Shown here piece after piece: positions 1 to 11,447 of a stretch of 64,000 nucleotides of DNA (positions are counted from its first letter, which is position 1; each line of letters opens with the position of its first letter). A program made the translations under genes and the position numbers. A model generated the notes under the pieces. It ran no database searches. It saw only the letters and a program-made list of their open reading frames with translations, and was not told the DNA's origin. This DNA comes from Alopecurus myosuroides (Eukaryota > Streptophyta > Magnoliopsida > Poales > Poaceae). The DNA lies in the NCBI GenBank assembly GCA_028641055.1, contig CM054060.1:244293540-244357539 (forward strand), in the 5' to 3' direction.

Positions 1-61
1 GTCAGCAGATATGCAGAGAAGAAACAAATTCGAGACAGCACCGAGTAAACAGCAAACTCAC

Positions 62-3000
62 CTTCAAGTTTCTTTATGGTGGCCTCGGCGTTCGCCACGA
101 AAGCGCGGCACTTCTCGTGCTCGTCGACTAGGGCCTTCAGGTTAGCTGCAGAGAAGGGAAGGTTAGCGCCAAAGAAAGCAGGAGCGGGCGTAAAAATAAA
201 ACGCAGAAACCGCATAGCTAAAAGGCTTACCCTGCACTTCAGCCAGCTGCTGGCTGCTCTCATTGGCGTTTTTGCTTGCGGCCTCGGCATCTGCCTTCTC
301 TTTCTCCAGTGCGGCGATGCGTCTCCTGGCGATGGAGTGGTTCCAGAGTAGGATGCGGTACAAGTTGGTCCGCTTGAGAACGCTATCCTGAAAACCGAGA
401 AGAAAATGAGTTAGGCAAAGCAGAGAAGATTCGGCCCGAGTAGGAGGCTACTCGGAGAGTATCCACCTACTCGACCCAAATCTCGGGGACTGGGAGTGAT
501 GGTGAGAAAGAAGAAAGGCGAGTAGAAGAGAAGAAAGTTATACTCGGAAAAGGCAAAAAGACTTACTGCGTAGCTCTGTTCGATATCTTCGGCGTTCTTG
601 CGGTGCAAGAACATCTTGGCTGCGAGGGTGGCGGTGTCGGTGGAGACGGACATGGGCTGGTGTCCCAGGTCGATCTTGTTCCACTCCACGCGGTAGTGGT
701 CGACGGGGCCAAGGGTCAAGCCGTGCCACTTCTCCTCTCCGAGAACCCCGCTGTCCCACTTGGCGCTGATATAGCCGACAGTATCCAGTACCTGCTCAAG
801 ACCCTTGGAGGTTATTGGCTTGTCTTGGGGTCCCCGAGAAGCAATATTGACGGGTTTATTCTGGGCTGGATCGAAGGGAGGAGTATTCCTGGCTACTACC
901 TTCCTCCCCTTCTGAATAGCTACAGCTTTATCTTGGGGAGGGAAGCCGATGCGGTGTTGGTGGCTAACCTCAATCATATATTCCGGGTAGCAGGGCTGGC
1001 CAGCAGCGCGAGCGCCCGCAGAGAGTGCAGCAGGAATCGGGCCGGAGTCGCGGATCACGAGTGCTCCGCCTGCGGATGCGCCTTGCTCCCTGGCCCTTTT
1101 CTTCGTCTGCTCCTTCTCGATCTTCTGCTTCTCGGGATCCTCGGGTTTCTTCCCCTCTGTCTTGGCTTTTGCCTTCTCGGCCTTGGCTTTAGCCTTCTCG
1201 GCGACTGCTTCCTCGGCAGCTCGCCTCTCGGCTTTCTTCTGTTCAGCCCTGGCCTTCTTCTGCTCGGCCTTGGCTCTCTCAGCAGTTTCTTTCTCGGCTT
1301 TGGCCTTCTCGGTGGCTTCCTCCTTGGCCTTGGCCTCCTCGGCAGCCACCTTATCGGCAGCCTTCTTCTCGGAAGGGCCCTTCTCGGAGCAGTAATCCCT
1401 CAGAGCATCAAGGGCCCGTTGCCTGGTTACTCGCCCAGGAGGGCTGGAGGTGTCCTTGCTCTGAGGAGACGAGGAGGAGGTTGGTGGTGTAGGGCCTTGT
1501 GCGGTCGGTGGCGTAGGGCCCTGCGCAGTTGGAGGCGCCGCTGCAGCTCCTGGCAGAACACCACTCGGTACGCCGCCTGGCAGTGGGTAAACATCTTCTG
1601 CGGTGGCGTCCGCAGCGGCGTTGTCTCCTACTTGCTGCTCGGCAGCAAGATTGTCTCGTGCACCAGCCTCTGTGCTGGTTTGCTCTTGTTCTACTTCAGG
1701 CCGCTCGGGGGCGGCAGTGTCTTGCAAATCCTGGTCTCGGACCTCCTCGGCATTGCTAGCCGGAGGAGAAGGTGGTCTTTCGAGGTGGACGGCAGCGTCA
1801 TGAGCTGCCGCTTCTGATCCTGCTCCCTGAGCGGAAGTGATCGGTGCTTTGGCGGCAGCAGCGTGGGCAGTGTTGTCCTCCTCGTCGTCATCGACGTTGA
1901 TCAGAGGAATCGGAGTTTCCTTGGCTTGACCGGATGCACAAGCGGCGTTCACGTCCAAGGGAGCTCTGCGGAAAGAGGAGAAGGGAATCAGGAATTGGCA
2001 GAAAATGGGGAAAATGGCACTGCGCGAGAAGAAAGACGACCGGGAAGGAGGCTTACGCGGTAGTGGAAGAGAGCTGTTTCCTCTTTCTCTTCGTGGTGAG
2101 CTTGGTGGGTTTCTTCTTCTCGGGGGTCTCTCCCTCCTCGGCGGGCTTCTTCTTCTTCTTGGCAGGAGGCGCTTGTGCTTCGCCGCCTGTCCGTTTGCGA
2201 GTTTCGGGAGGGGCAACCGACAGAGGCTTGACGACAAGGGGCGCATCACCATCGTTCTCGTCCTCATCCTGGTCGTCCTTCTCCGCAGCGGCCTCATCTG
2301 AGAAATTCAAAGGAAAGAAGAAGTGAATCAGAAATAGCAATACAAGGAGTTGATGCTTCCCGGAAACAAGCAAGATGAGGATGCTATTACCGTCGGAGCC
2401 ATCGTCCGCCCAAGTGTTAAGGACGTCGCGCTTCTCGGGAACGGGGCTGCTCTGCTCCGCGTCATCAGAGGGGGGTACATCATCCTCCTCGCGATCCTTG
2501 GACCAGTTGTCCTCGAAGACCTCGCTGCTTTCAGTGAGCTGGCGAGTAAGAGTCTGAAAGGCAGAGAAGGATCACAAGTTAGCCGAGTACCAGAATAAAA
2601 CTCTACTCGGGTAGGCGTGCACCCACAAAGCACACTAAGCCTAGGCCTTTTTCTAAAAATTCCTACTCGACGAGGCGTGCAGGCACAAAGCACACTAAGC
2701 CTAAGGCGATTTAGCTAAGTGTCCTACTCGGTGCACGAGGCGATTGCTAGTCGAGGCGAAAGGAGAAGCTATCTACTCGGAAGGCAGAGACGAAAACAGA
2801 GTAAGGGAGACGTACCCGCAAGATTGGAGTCCTACGGCTGAACGGGAGGAACCCGTACCGCCACTTCTCGTTGAGGCTGGTCTTCAGGATGTTCCTGGCA
2901 AGCCTGGGAACGTCAGCATCGTCGATCTCGACGGTGGTGGTCCTGGTGCAATCGCGAGGCCCTCCCATGTAACACATGAGGTGGCATCGCTCCTGCAGAG

Positions 3001-3706
3001 GAAGCACCCGGTGTTTGATCCAGCACGCTACTGGGTCGTCATTCCTGAGGCCATGCGTCTTCAGCCAGGCGAGTTGCGTCTCTATCTCGGTGGCGTTCTC
3101 GTCGTTGACGGGCTTCTCCTTCCAATTCGACCCGAGTGGAGCACGCTTGCTCCAAGGGGGCAGGTTGATCCGATCGTCGACGGGGGCTCCATCAGCGGCG
3201 GCAACGTTCCTCACGTAGAAGAACGTTTGCTGCCACATTCGGCAGGAATCCAGCCCCTGGATGCGGGGGTGGTTCGTCCCGTTGCGCTGCACCATCATGG
3301 CGCAGCCGACGTCGGTGGCGCGGGCAACGCCCGCGCTGTCCTTCTTCCCGACGGATTGTTGCCGGAGATGGAAGTAGTGGAGCCACGTCTCCACGGTGGG
3401 CCTGATGCCGAGGAAGGCCTCGCACACCACGGCGTGGTATGCGAGGAAAACGACTGCATTGGGCGGCAGATGGTGCATCTGCAGCCCGAAGTGATTCAGG
3501 AACTTACGCATGAAGTCCGATGCTGGCAGCCCGAATCCGCGCTCGAAGTGGGACATGAACACCACGCGCTCTCCGTCCCTGGGCTTGGGCACGACCTCGT
3601 CGTCGGGTGCCCGGCACTCCACGCCGGGGGGAACCCTTCTCTCGTTCACGAGCCAGGCGAGGTTGGCTTGGGTGATGGAAGAACCGGCCCAGCAGGACTT
3701 GGCCAT
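62..3706 (-). CDS. Spliced antisense gene of element A: gypsy-type transposon protein (PF04195-like) with long Lys/Glu/Ala-rich middle; partial
   Basis: My splice model, all GT-AG, has exons 3706-2816, 2553-2391, 2297-2057, 1965-567, 387-231 and 145-62, continuing out of the window. The frame stays open across every junction for about 978 codons. The ATG at 3704-3706 lies about 160 bases downstream of a TATA box. Exon 1 (297 residues) resembles the N-terminal domain of grass 'putative gypsy type transposon' proteins (PF04195), with FxxxxLxxFGLQxHHLxPNAV and WLHYF-like segments. Exon 3 is acidic and then Lys-rich (nuclear-localisation-like). Exon 4 is low-complexity Ala/Glu/Lys, predicted coiled coil, followed by a conserved block that includes WDSGVLGEEKW. 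Exons 5-6 look coiled coil. The function is unknown. It lies opposite to the retrotransposon's transcription and has no transposase catalytic motif that I can see. No nonsense codons were found in the visible exons. Confidence 0.72.
2603..2705. repeat. Two direct repeats of ~43 bp at 60 bp period inside antisense-gene intron 1
   Basis: 2603-2645 and 2663-2705 share CTACTCG...AGGCGTGCA..CACAAAGCACACTAAGCCTA with few mismatches. A third partial start lies at 2724. The repeats fall in the intron between exons 1 and 2 of the antisense gene. Confidence 0.7.
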
Positions 3707-3866
3707 GGTTGCGAGTGGAAGAATCGGAAATCAGACGGGGTTGGTGGTGGAGCGAGTCCGCGGCGGCGCAAAGGCTAGTGCGGCGGCGGAGCGCCCGGTG
3801 GCGGAGAAGAACGGGAGGAAGAAGAGGAAATGAGCAGGGAAGGGGAAAAGGAAGTTACCGCGGGGG

Positions 3867-3874
3867 TATTTATA
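3867..3874 (-). promoter_or_regulatory. TATA box of the antisense gene in element A
   Basis: The minus strand reads GGTATAAATACCC across this site, a consensus plant TATA box, about 160 bases upstream of the ATG at 3706. This gives the antisense gene its own promoter rather than relying on the LTR. Confidence 0.65.
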
Positions 3875-4389
3875 CCTCCTCGGCGAGATTACCGTTACCG
3901 CTACGGGAGTGGGATCGATTGTGGCGTGTGGTGGGTCCTGTGGCCGGCTAGAAACGCACACACGCGAGAACCGCGCGCGTAACGACCGCATTGGATCCCA
4001 CTACAAGATCGTGGCCAGTAAATGCACTTGATGGGACATGACGGCCGGTGGGCCCACGGCGTGAAAACTGGACACGTGGCGCCGTGTCCTGGGCAACCAA
4101 ACGACAAGGTCGTGGATGCTTGACACGTAGGCAGTGCCTGCGTGAAGGGCTGGATGTTGCTCTGCGCTGCAGAGGCTCAGTTTGCGAAATATCGCTAAGT
4201 CTTTTTACTCGGATACAGAGTAGAAAGCAAGTGCTACTCGGAAGGAGGAGACTCAAGATACTTTCCGGATAGCTACTCGGAGGCACTACTCGGCATCTTG
4301 AGGTTCGATGGCTGAGATGCAAAGGCTGGTTTTAAGCTGGCAGAGCCTAGTGAACAAGTTCGCAAGACTCAACCAGCTTCGGGGACTGC

Positions 4390-5268
4390 TGTCGGGGGGT
4401 TACCCCCGAGTAGGGTAAAGACAGGTGGTAAAGGCCGCTTACAGAAGAGAGGTTTGGCCGAGTAGCCGACTACCGGGTACTCGCTACCCGGTCGACCGCT
4501 ACCCGGTCTCACCTCAAGATGATCAGAAGGAGATATCAATCAGTTTCTACCATGTCGAGTAGAAGGTTTGGCCCGAGTACAATTGGCGGGAACCTTTGGC
4601 GGGAAACTACTCGGGCAGGAAGTCAAAGGAGCCGTTCTGACACAGGATCCCGCGTATCCTGGGTCCGTACTTGGCAGCATTCGAACTACTGTTCACGTGG
4701 GGACGGTCTGTCTGACAGGAACAGCATGGAAGCAGTCGGTGGCAGGATAAGGGGGACCTACTCTGTGACTAGGTACAGTGATACCAGTCTGTCCCCTAGT
4801 TTTGCCCAACGACTTTACAGAAGCAGCCAAGACCAACGACCAAAGCTGTCAGCGGGTACTCGGAGAAAGGACAGTGTGGACACTATGTCGACACTTGTCT
4901 AGGATTTGGACGTATCCGGCTGGGCACCATGTATATAAGGTGCCCCGCCGCCTCCTGCGCGAGGCAGAGGTAGAGGAATGCTCATATGCTCCCATAGTGG
5001 CTCACTAGAAACCCTAGAAACCCTAAGTCCTTGACCTAGCTCTACTCGGAGAGGGGCAAGGGGCTACTCGGTAGCGTTACCATTTGTACTGTGGCTACTC
5101 GGTGAGACACCGTAATACATAGGGAAAGGCAGGAGTAGGGGTTTTACCTCCTCACGAGGGCCCTGAACCTGGGTACATCGTGTTGTTTGTGTTGTGTGGA
5201 TCTTACCTCACGCGGCTACTGGTCGCGTGATCCCTCCCCGGACACCTCCAGCGTCCATCGTCCCCACA
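4390..5268 (+). repeat. 3' LTR of element A (879 bp)
   Basis: Starts TGTCGGGGGGTTACCCCCG, with a short hairpin at its very 5' end, and finishes in CCACA. A TATATAAGG box lies at 4932-4940, followed by a gene-like leader with AAACCCTAGAAACCCTAAG. The motif TACTCGG/GAGTAG recurs many times in the LTR and the flanking internal region. The 5' LTR is outside the window, so the boundaries rest on TG..CA ends and position only. Confidence 0.72.
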
Positions 5269-6062
5269 TCTTTAGCCATCCCATGGCATCTGCCGTGACA
5301 CCACCACGACAGTCATAGAGGCTATAAGTGATTGGTTTGGTACTACCGGTAAAACCACCGGTACCTCATGTTTGGGTGCACCGGTACTACCGATAAAACC
5401 ACCGGAGCCGCCGTCCGTGCACGGCATGCGAGCCAACTTCGGGCCTTTTTCTCTTGTTAGTCCTTCCCCCACCTACCCCCATTGTATTAGACTATAAATA
5501 GACTTCCCCATCTCAGATCTAGGGTTAGATATGAATTGAGACTTGTGAGCTTAGCTACTTACCCCTCTTGTGAGGCTACTCCTATGCTTTGTATCTAGGA
5601 CCGTATCAAGGCTACTCCTATGATTTATATCTAGGATCATATCAAGGCTACACTAGGTTACCTATCCTTTCGCCTTGGGAATCATTTAGGAACTCTCCAA
5701 TCTATCTCAACTAATCCTTGAGGTTCTATTGGCGTGGTGGACCGGCCACATGGTGTTGAAGCGGTTTCAGATAAGGTGAGTTCGGTTAGATCGATCGTCC
5801 TGTAGGCGGCCGTTGCGGCTTAGTTGATGGGAGATTTGGGTCTTTCAGTTCCCACTAGTTATTCCCCTTTTGTTTGCCCATGTTTTCCTCGATTACCCTC
5901 TCGTTTTCATCGTTCGTTCTTCATGCTCTTGGTCGATTCGTGAAGATCGGGCTACCCTTGAGGTTAACCCTCCATATCACTTTTCTAAGGGAAAACTTGC
6001 CGCTGCACTCTTCACAACCTTTCTCTTGGGGTTTACCAACGTTATGGTTGACACATTTAGCA
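5269..6062 (+). repeat. Degenerate + strand LTR-like sequence
   Basis: Contains ACCGGTACTACCGGTAAAACC-type repeats, a clear TATAAATA at 5493-5500, and a leader with 'CTAGGGTTAG'. The last 150 bases (about 5880-6041), read on the minus strand, resemble the terminal part of the LTR family at 9859-11447 (CCCCAAGAG.AAGGT, GCAGCGGCAAGTTTTCCCT). This suggests the end of a related LTR in + orientation. Boundaries and family are uncertain. No gene is seen here. Confidence 0.4.
5573..5644 (+). repeat. 36 bp tandem duplication
   Basis: 5573-5608 and 5609-5644 are near-identical 36-mers starting AGGCTACTCCTATG and ending GTATCA/ATATCA. The start of a third copy follows at 5645. It lies downstream of the TATAAATA box, in the presumed leader. 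Confidence 0.75.
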
Positions 6063-7646
6063 AACTTTGGTTTTTGTGAGTTGGATGCACGAGTAGAGCT
6101 CATACTCAGTACAAGTGGAGGCTAGCAAAAGACTAGGAGCGACAAATCAAGAGAGCAATAATGGCCATAATCATGCATAGCGACAAAAACATTATTAATC
6201 AAAGCATAAAGGGTATTACAATTTCAAAAACTAAATGATCATAGAGCCTATAAGTGTCTGGTTTGTAGTCATAAACATGGTGTAAGCATGCGCCAATCAA
6301 CCAAATAAAGCATTCAAAGGAGAACACCACAAATTTATGCTTCAATATGACAACAACAACTCATGATTCTTTCAATGGCACATTAAGCACTCTCAGATAT
6401 TTGGGACAAGTCATGCTACAATAGAAACTACTAATCATAGAATAAAAATAACATCTAGCATGACATGAAAAAGTCTATCCACAGTCTATACAACTTCTAT
6501 TTGCACCGTTATAAGCACGAAAATTGTACTACTGCTTTCCAACACCAAATTTTTTATACTAAACAAAAAAAACTCTCCAAGAGATATAGAAATGAAAGAA
6601 GAGAGTACTGACAAAACTCTACTAAAACTAACAGCTCTGAATAAGAGACGCATGAAACACAAGAGCTAAAAGGGGATTTTACAGCAACTAGAAGAACAAC
6701 TAAGAATACGAGCATAATGAGTATTCATATGAAAAAGCGGAGCATGTCTCTTTCCCACAAAAAGAATGCTAGGTTCCAACAATGTTATTGCAGCAAGGAA
6801 AAAAACAACCCAAAAGAAAACAAAAGAAAAACAAACAGACGCACTAAGTAAAATTCATATGATGTGACCGAATAAAAATATAGTTTCACTAGAAGTGACC
6901 TCATAAATTGTTGATGGAGAAGGGGATGCCTTGGCCATCCCCAAGCTTAGACGCTTGAGTCTTCTTAAAATTTGATGGGATGAACCACGGGGAAATCCCC
7001 AAGCTTTGACCTTGCACACTTCTTGGTTATATTATATCACCCTCTTCTCTTGACCCTTGAAAACTTCCTTCACGCCACACTCAATGTAATTCGGATTAGA
7101 GGGTTAGTGCATAAATAAAAAATCACATGTTCTGCAAGGTCACAAGCATTATTGATACTTTTAAACATTATCTACTGCCACTGATGTTTCATGGAGCAAA
7201 GAAATCCACTCGACATAGTAAAAGAGAGAATGCAAGTAAAAAGGCAGCTGTCAAAACCAGAACAGTCTGTAAAGACAAAAAAAATCGGGGCACTTAACTT
7301 GCTCATATCGAACAACGTAAAGAACGAAGAAGTTTAGGAGTTAGCTGAGTAATAAGCACAAACATTTTCAGTTTAATTGGAACTTTCTGTGAATTATGCG
7401 ATATTTTACGGTGGACAGCTGAAATCTGTTTCCTGCGCAGAAATCCAAAACCAACTCAACTTTCGCTAGAAACTTTACTTGGCACAACTAAAACATGAAA
7501 ATGAAGATACAAAGGAGTTGCTACAGAAGTATATAACCCCTTGACTCAAACAAAACAGAAAAAAACAAAGCAAAAAGAAAACCATGGGTTATCTTCCAAG
7601 AAGTGATTTTCTTTAACGCCTTTTAACTAGGCCGAGAAAAATGAAA
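6063..7646 (-). other. 3' untranslated region of element E with two internal polypurine-like motifs
   Basis: No ORF of substance. The minus strand carries AAGCTTGGGGAT-type tracts at 6937-6949 and 6995-7008. The same motif sits before the 3' LTR in this family. The region aligns by eye with 29985-31500 of element D, for example TTCTTGGAAGATAACCCATG near 7580 on the minus strand and CACTTCTTGGAAGATAACCC near 29995. Confidence 0.6.
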
Positions 7647-9712
7647 TTAATTATTTTGAAGTGACGAAGCATCAAAATTGTAATTTGTTCGGATAATAGA
7701 ATAAAAAGGAAACTTAATTCTCTTTCTAGGAAAGTGATTCATACCTTTCTTTAGTGGGAATTGATATTTAATATTCCCCTCTTTCATATCGACAACAGTA
7801 CCGACAGTTCTAAGAAAAGGTCTTCCCAAAACAATTGGACAAGAAGCATGGTATTCAATATTCATAACAAAAAAATCAAAGGGGACAAGGTTATCATTAA
7901 CCACAATAAGAACATAATCAACTCTCCCCAAAGGTTTCTTTGTAACATTATCAATAAGATGAATATCCAAATAATAGTGCTCCAAAGCTGGCAAATCAAG
8001 CATATCATAAAGTTTCTTAGGCATAACAGAGATACTAGCACAAGATCACATAAAGAATTAGAATAAAATCATTCACCTTCATTTTAATGATGGGTTCCCA
8101 ACCATCGTCTAACTTCCTAGGGATAGAGGCTTCACATCTTAATTCATCCTCTCTAGTTTTTATGAACTTATGTTTTGTAATATGTTTTGTGAAAGCCATA
8201 TTCATAGTACTAGCATTAGGAAAACTAACAAGATTTTGAAGGAACTTAATTACTTCAGATATGTTGAAATCATAAAAGTCAAGATCATTTTTATCAAAGG
8301 TAATGGGACCATTGTCTCCCGTGTTTCTAAAAATTTCAGCACTTTTATCAGGAACAGTTTTAGTAGTTTTAGGCAGTGTTGAACGTTTAACAACAAAAGT
8401 GGGAGTATTGCCAACACCAATTACTTTACCATTGATAGTAGAAGGTATACTAGCCTGAGAAGCTTCAGTTTTACTAGTGGTGGTAATGGTGCAAACATTA
8501 GCTATATTATTCTTTCTAGCTATTTTATCTTCTCTTTCCCATCTAGCATGCAGTTCTGCTAATATCCTAATATTGTCATAAATTCGAATTTGAATGGCAC
8601 TCAAAGTTCTGCTTTTTTTAACATCATGAAGCAAAACCTTAAGTTTCATAAAATCAACATCAAGAGCAAGGCTATCAACTTTAGAAGCAAGAACATCAAT
8701 TTTTCCAAACTTTTTTCCTCAACAGATTTATTAAAAGAAGTTTGTATACTAATAAAATTCTTAAGCATGTTCTCAAGATCAGAGGGTACACTTTTATAGT
8801 TCTTGTAGGAATTACCATAAGAATTGACATAGCCATTATTATTATTGGGAGGATATGTCCTATAATTATTGCTACAAAAAATATTCCTATAAGCATTGAT
8901 GTTGAAATTATTATATTTAATGAAGTTCACATCAACATGCTCTTCTTGAGAAACCAAAGATGATAAAGGAACATTGTTTGGATCAATAGGAGAATGGACA
9001 TTCACAAGCATAGACATAATAGCATCAAGCATATCACTCAAGGAAGAGGTTTCTTCAACAGAATTAACCTTCTTACCTGTTGTATCTCTCTCAGTGTGCC
9101 ATTCAGAATAATTTACCATCATATCATCAAGAAGCTTTGTTGCTTCCCCAAAGTCATGGACATAAAGGTTCCTCCAGCAGCTGAATCTAGGAGGTTTCTT
9201 GAACAAAAATTCAGACCTGCATAAAAGGTTTGGATGATCATCCAAGTCGGTCCATGAGTGGGACAATTCTTTACTAAAGATTTCACTCTTTCTCAAGCTT
9301 TAGCAACATGCTAATTATAAAGTTGCTCAAAATTAATAATGTTACTTCTTAATAATATAATCTTAGCAAGAGGATAATATTTTCCAATGAGAGCATCTTT
9401 ACATTTAGTCCAAGAATCAATACTATTTCTAGGCGAAGATAGCAACCAGTCTTTAGCTCTTCCTCTCAAAGACAAAGGAAACAATCTCTTTATATTTTTG
9501 CATCTCACATAGTTCAACAAAATTATTAAGATGGGAAGTAACATCATCAGTACTAACACCAAAAATTGCTCTCTCATAACAAGATTTAACAGGGCAGGCT
9601 TTATCTCATAAAAATCAGTAGTAGGAGCAGGTGCAGTAATAGTTGTGCTAATGAAATCATTGTTGTTTGTGCTAGTGAAGTCACACAACTTAGTGTTCTC
9701 AGGATTACTCAT
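7647..9712 (-). pseudogene. Gag-protease polyprotein of element E, frameshifted
   Basis: Retroviral-type Gag (capsid) followed by a retropepsin-like aspartic protease. The ATG is at 9710-9712. The gag region shows LFPLSLRGRAKDWLLS and NSIDSWTKCKDALIGKYYP blocks typical of PF03732 Gag. The C-terminal ORF (8024-7647) carries the protease flap-end motif CPIVLGRPFL. The frame is interrupted at about 9300 (stops and frameshift), about 8646, and about 8040. The last frameshift falls in the protease active-site region, where the Asp-Leu-Gly-Ala sequence is readable only by changing frame. Pol does not follow. The decay means no functional polyprotein from this copy. Confidence 0.7.
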
Positions 9713-9858
9713 TTTAAGAAGATTAAAAACATGATAAAACTAGAATAAGAACTATTTTTTTTGTTTTTGATAAAGATAAGCAAACAAGACAAAATAAAAT
9801 AAACTAAGCAAAACTAAAACAAAGTAAAGAGACTGGAAGTGAGTGACTTGATGGAGTG

Positions 9859-11447
9859 TAGACACACGCTCGTTGGGAGACCCCAAGTGCAAGGTGTGAA
9901 CAGTGCAGCAGCAAGTTTTCCCTCAGAAAAGAAACCAAGGTTGAATTGACCAATAGGAGGAAGAAGCACTTCTAAAGGTTGATGCAGCTGAGATGGCAGG
10001 GCGCACTACCGGTTCAGCAGCAACGTGGAACCTACACAAAACAATCAATTCTCTTTGCCCCAACGTAGAAGTGAGGTTTTCAATCTCACCGGTTTTGCTC
10101 ATAACAAAGAGATTAAATGTATGGTGTGGAAAACAATATGAGAACAATATGAAAACAACAGTAGAAGTGTGAAAACTGTGGAAATAGTGTTTGTATTATC
10201 AGTATGAGAAAATGGAATGGGGTCCACAGTTCACTACTGGTGTCTCTCTATAAAAGATATCTAACATGCATGGTGAACAAATTACAACTAAGCAATTGAT
10301 AAATAAAAAAACATGCATGACATGATGATTACTATGAGATTCATGCGGGCATTACAACAAGATACATCGACCGTCATCCAAATGCATGTATGACTAATAA
10401 TCCACCCTTCGAATATCATTTGAACAAACATTGGGTATTAAGTTGCAAGCAACAGATAATCGAAATAAGAAAACTATTTAATGTAAAAAATATAAACAAA
10501 CTAAACAACATTGTTTTCTCCCTAATGGAAACAATACATCCTCCATCTGTCACGTTTCTGTCACTCGAGCACATACGCAAAGGAGGAATGAACCCACTAT
10601 CGAGCATAAATACTGCCTCTTGGAGTCACTAGTATCTACTTGGCCAGAGGATCTACTAACAACGGAGAGCATGCAAGATCATAAAAAACATAGACATGAA
10701 GACAACATGATAGATTGATAATCAAGAGACATAGTATTCAATAATCATCGGATCCCAGCAAATACAACATGTAGCATTACAATAAGATGATATCGATCAT
10801 GTAAGGCACTCACGAGATCTAAACATGAGGCATAAAGAGGAGAGGACAACCACCTATCTACAACTATGGACTCGTAGTCCAAGGATGAACTAACCACGCA
10901 TCACTCCGGAGGCGGGCATGGTGGTGTAGAGCCCTCCGGTGATGATTATCCCTCCCGGTAGGGTGCCAGGGAGAACTCCAGAACCCTCCCGATCTTTGGT
11001 TGACGATGACGGTGGACTTGGTTGTTTTCACGGAAAATTGGTATATTTTTAGGGTTAACGCATCGGGGATAATATATGGGTGAAAGGGGGCTGGCGGTGG
11101 GCGCCCGAGGGGCCCACACCACCCCCGGGCGCGGCCAGGGGGTGCGGCCAGGGGCGCGCCACCCTATGGTGTGGCCCCCCCTACGGGCCTTTTCGGGACT
11201 CCGTGGAACCTTAGGGAATTCTAAGACTTGTGGGCTTCGGATTTTCCAATTTTGAGAATATTTCCAGAACAACTTTTCTCAAACTAAAAACGGTAGAAAA
11301 CAGGAACTGGCTTTGTGGCATCTTGTCAATAGGGTAGTCGCGGGAAATCGACTAAAATGACACAAAGTGTAAGGAAGACATGTATCATATGGCATGAAAA
11401 CAACATGAAACATTAGAAATTAAGGATAAGTTTATGGCGTATTAACA
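9859..11447 (-). repeat. LTR of the D/E ('type S') family, minus orientation (1589 bp)
   Basis: Read on the minus strand it begins TGTTAATACGCCATAAAC and ends near CTCCATCA. It contains features shared with the LTRs at 27650-29007, 32673-34069, 38262-39793 and 40017-57053: GCCACA.AGCCAGTTCCTGTTTTCT near the U3 start, a GC-rich segment with CACCACACC-like blocks, and a tail with ACTTGGGGTCTCCCAACG. A TATTTATAC-like box is degraded here. On the outer side at 11448-11460 lies CTAAGCTTGGGGA (minus strand), a polypurine tract. This LTR therefore has gag on one side and a PPT on the other. Confidence 0.7.

Larger units (their letters stand above)
1..5268 (+). mobile_element. 3' portion of a Tat-like Ty3/Gypsy LTR retrotransposon (element A)
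   Basis: Only the 3' part lies in the window. It holds a long spliced gene on the minus strand (62-3706), that gene's TATA promoter, and then a + strand LTR (4390-5268) starting TGTCGGGG and ending CCACA. Directly before the LTR is a G-rich stretch (4376-4389) in the place of a polypurine tract. Grass Tat-lineage elements such as Grande and RIRE2 types are known to carry antisense ORFs between pol and the 3' LTR, which is the main reason for the lineage call. Gag-pol of this copy would lie left of position 1, so the lineage is inferred rather than proven by RT sequence. Confidence 0.75.
6063..11447 (-). mobile_element. Gag-protease-only LTR retrotransposon (element E), minus strand, truncated at its 3' end
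   Basis: On the minus strand the order is LTR (11447-9859), short leader, gag-protease reading frames (9712-7647), then a long AT-rich 3' untranslated region (7646-6063) homologous to that of element D (29985 onwards). No reverse transcriptase, RNase H or integrase lies between the protease and the 3' UTR, so this copy matches the terminal-repeat/GAG class of non-autonomous elements. Its 3' LTR is missing or replaced by the debris at 5269-6062. No clear PBS was found between 9713 and 9858. The LTR at 9859-11447 is also joined on its other side to a 3' UTR and polypurine tract (see 11448-24705), so ownership of that LTR is ambiguous. Confidence 0.6.

Noticed and set aside
603..1817. 404-codon + strand open frame opposite the antisense gene of element A
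   Set aside because: It mirrors the Lys/Glu/Ala-rich exon 4 on the minus strand. The composition (Leu/Gly/Cys-rich) and lack of any motif fit a shadow frame of GC-rich coding DNA.
2744..3778. 344-codon + strand open frame opposite exon 1 of the antisense gene
   Set aside because: A shadow of the GC-rich exon. The minus-strand product has domain similarity and joins to further exons in frame.
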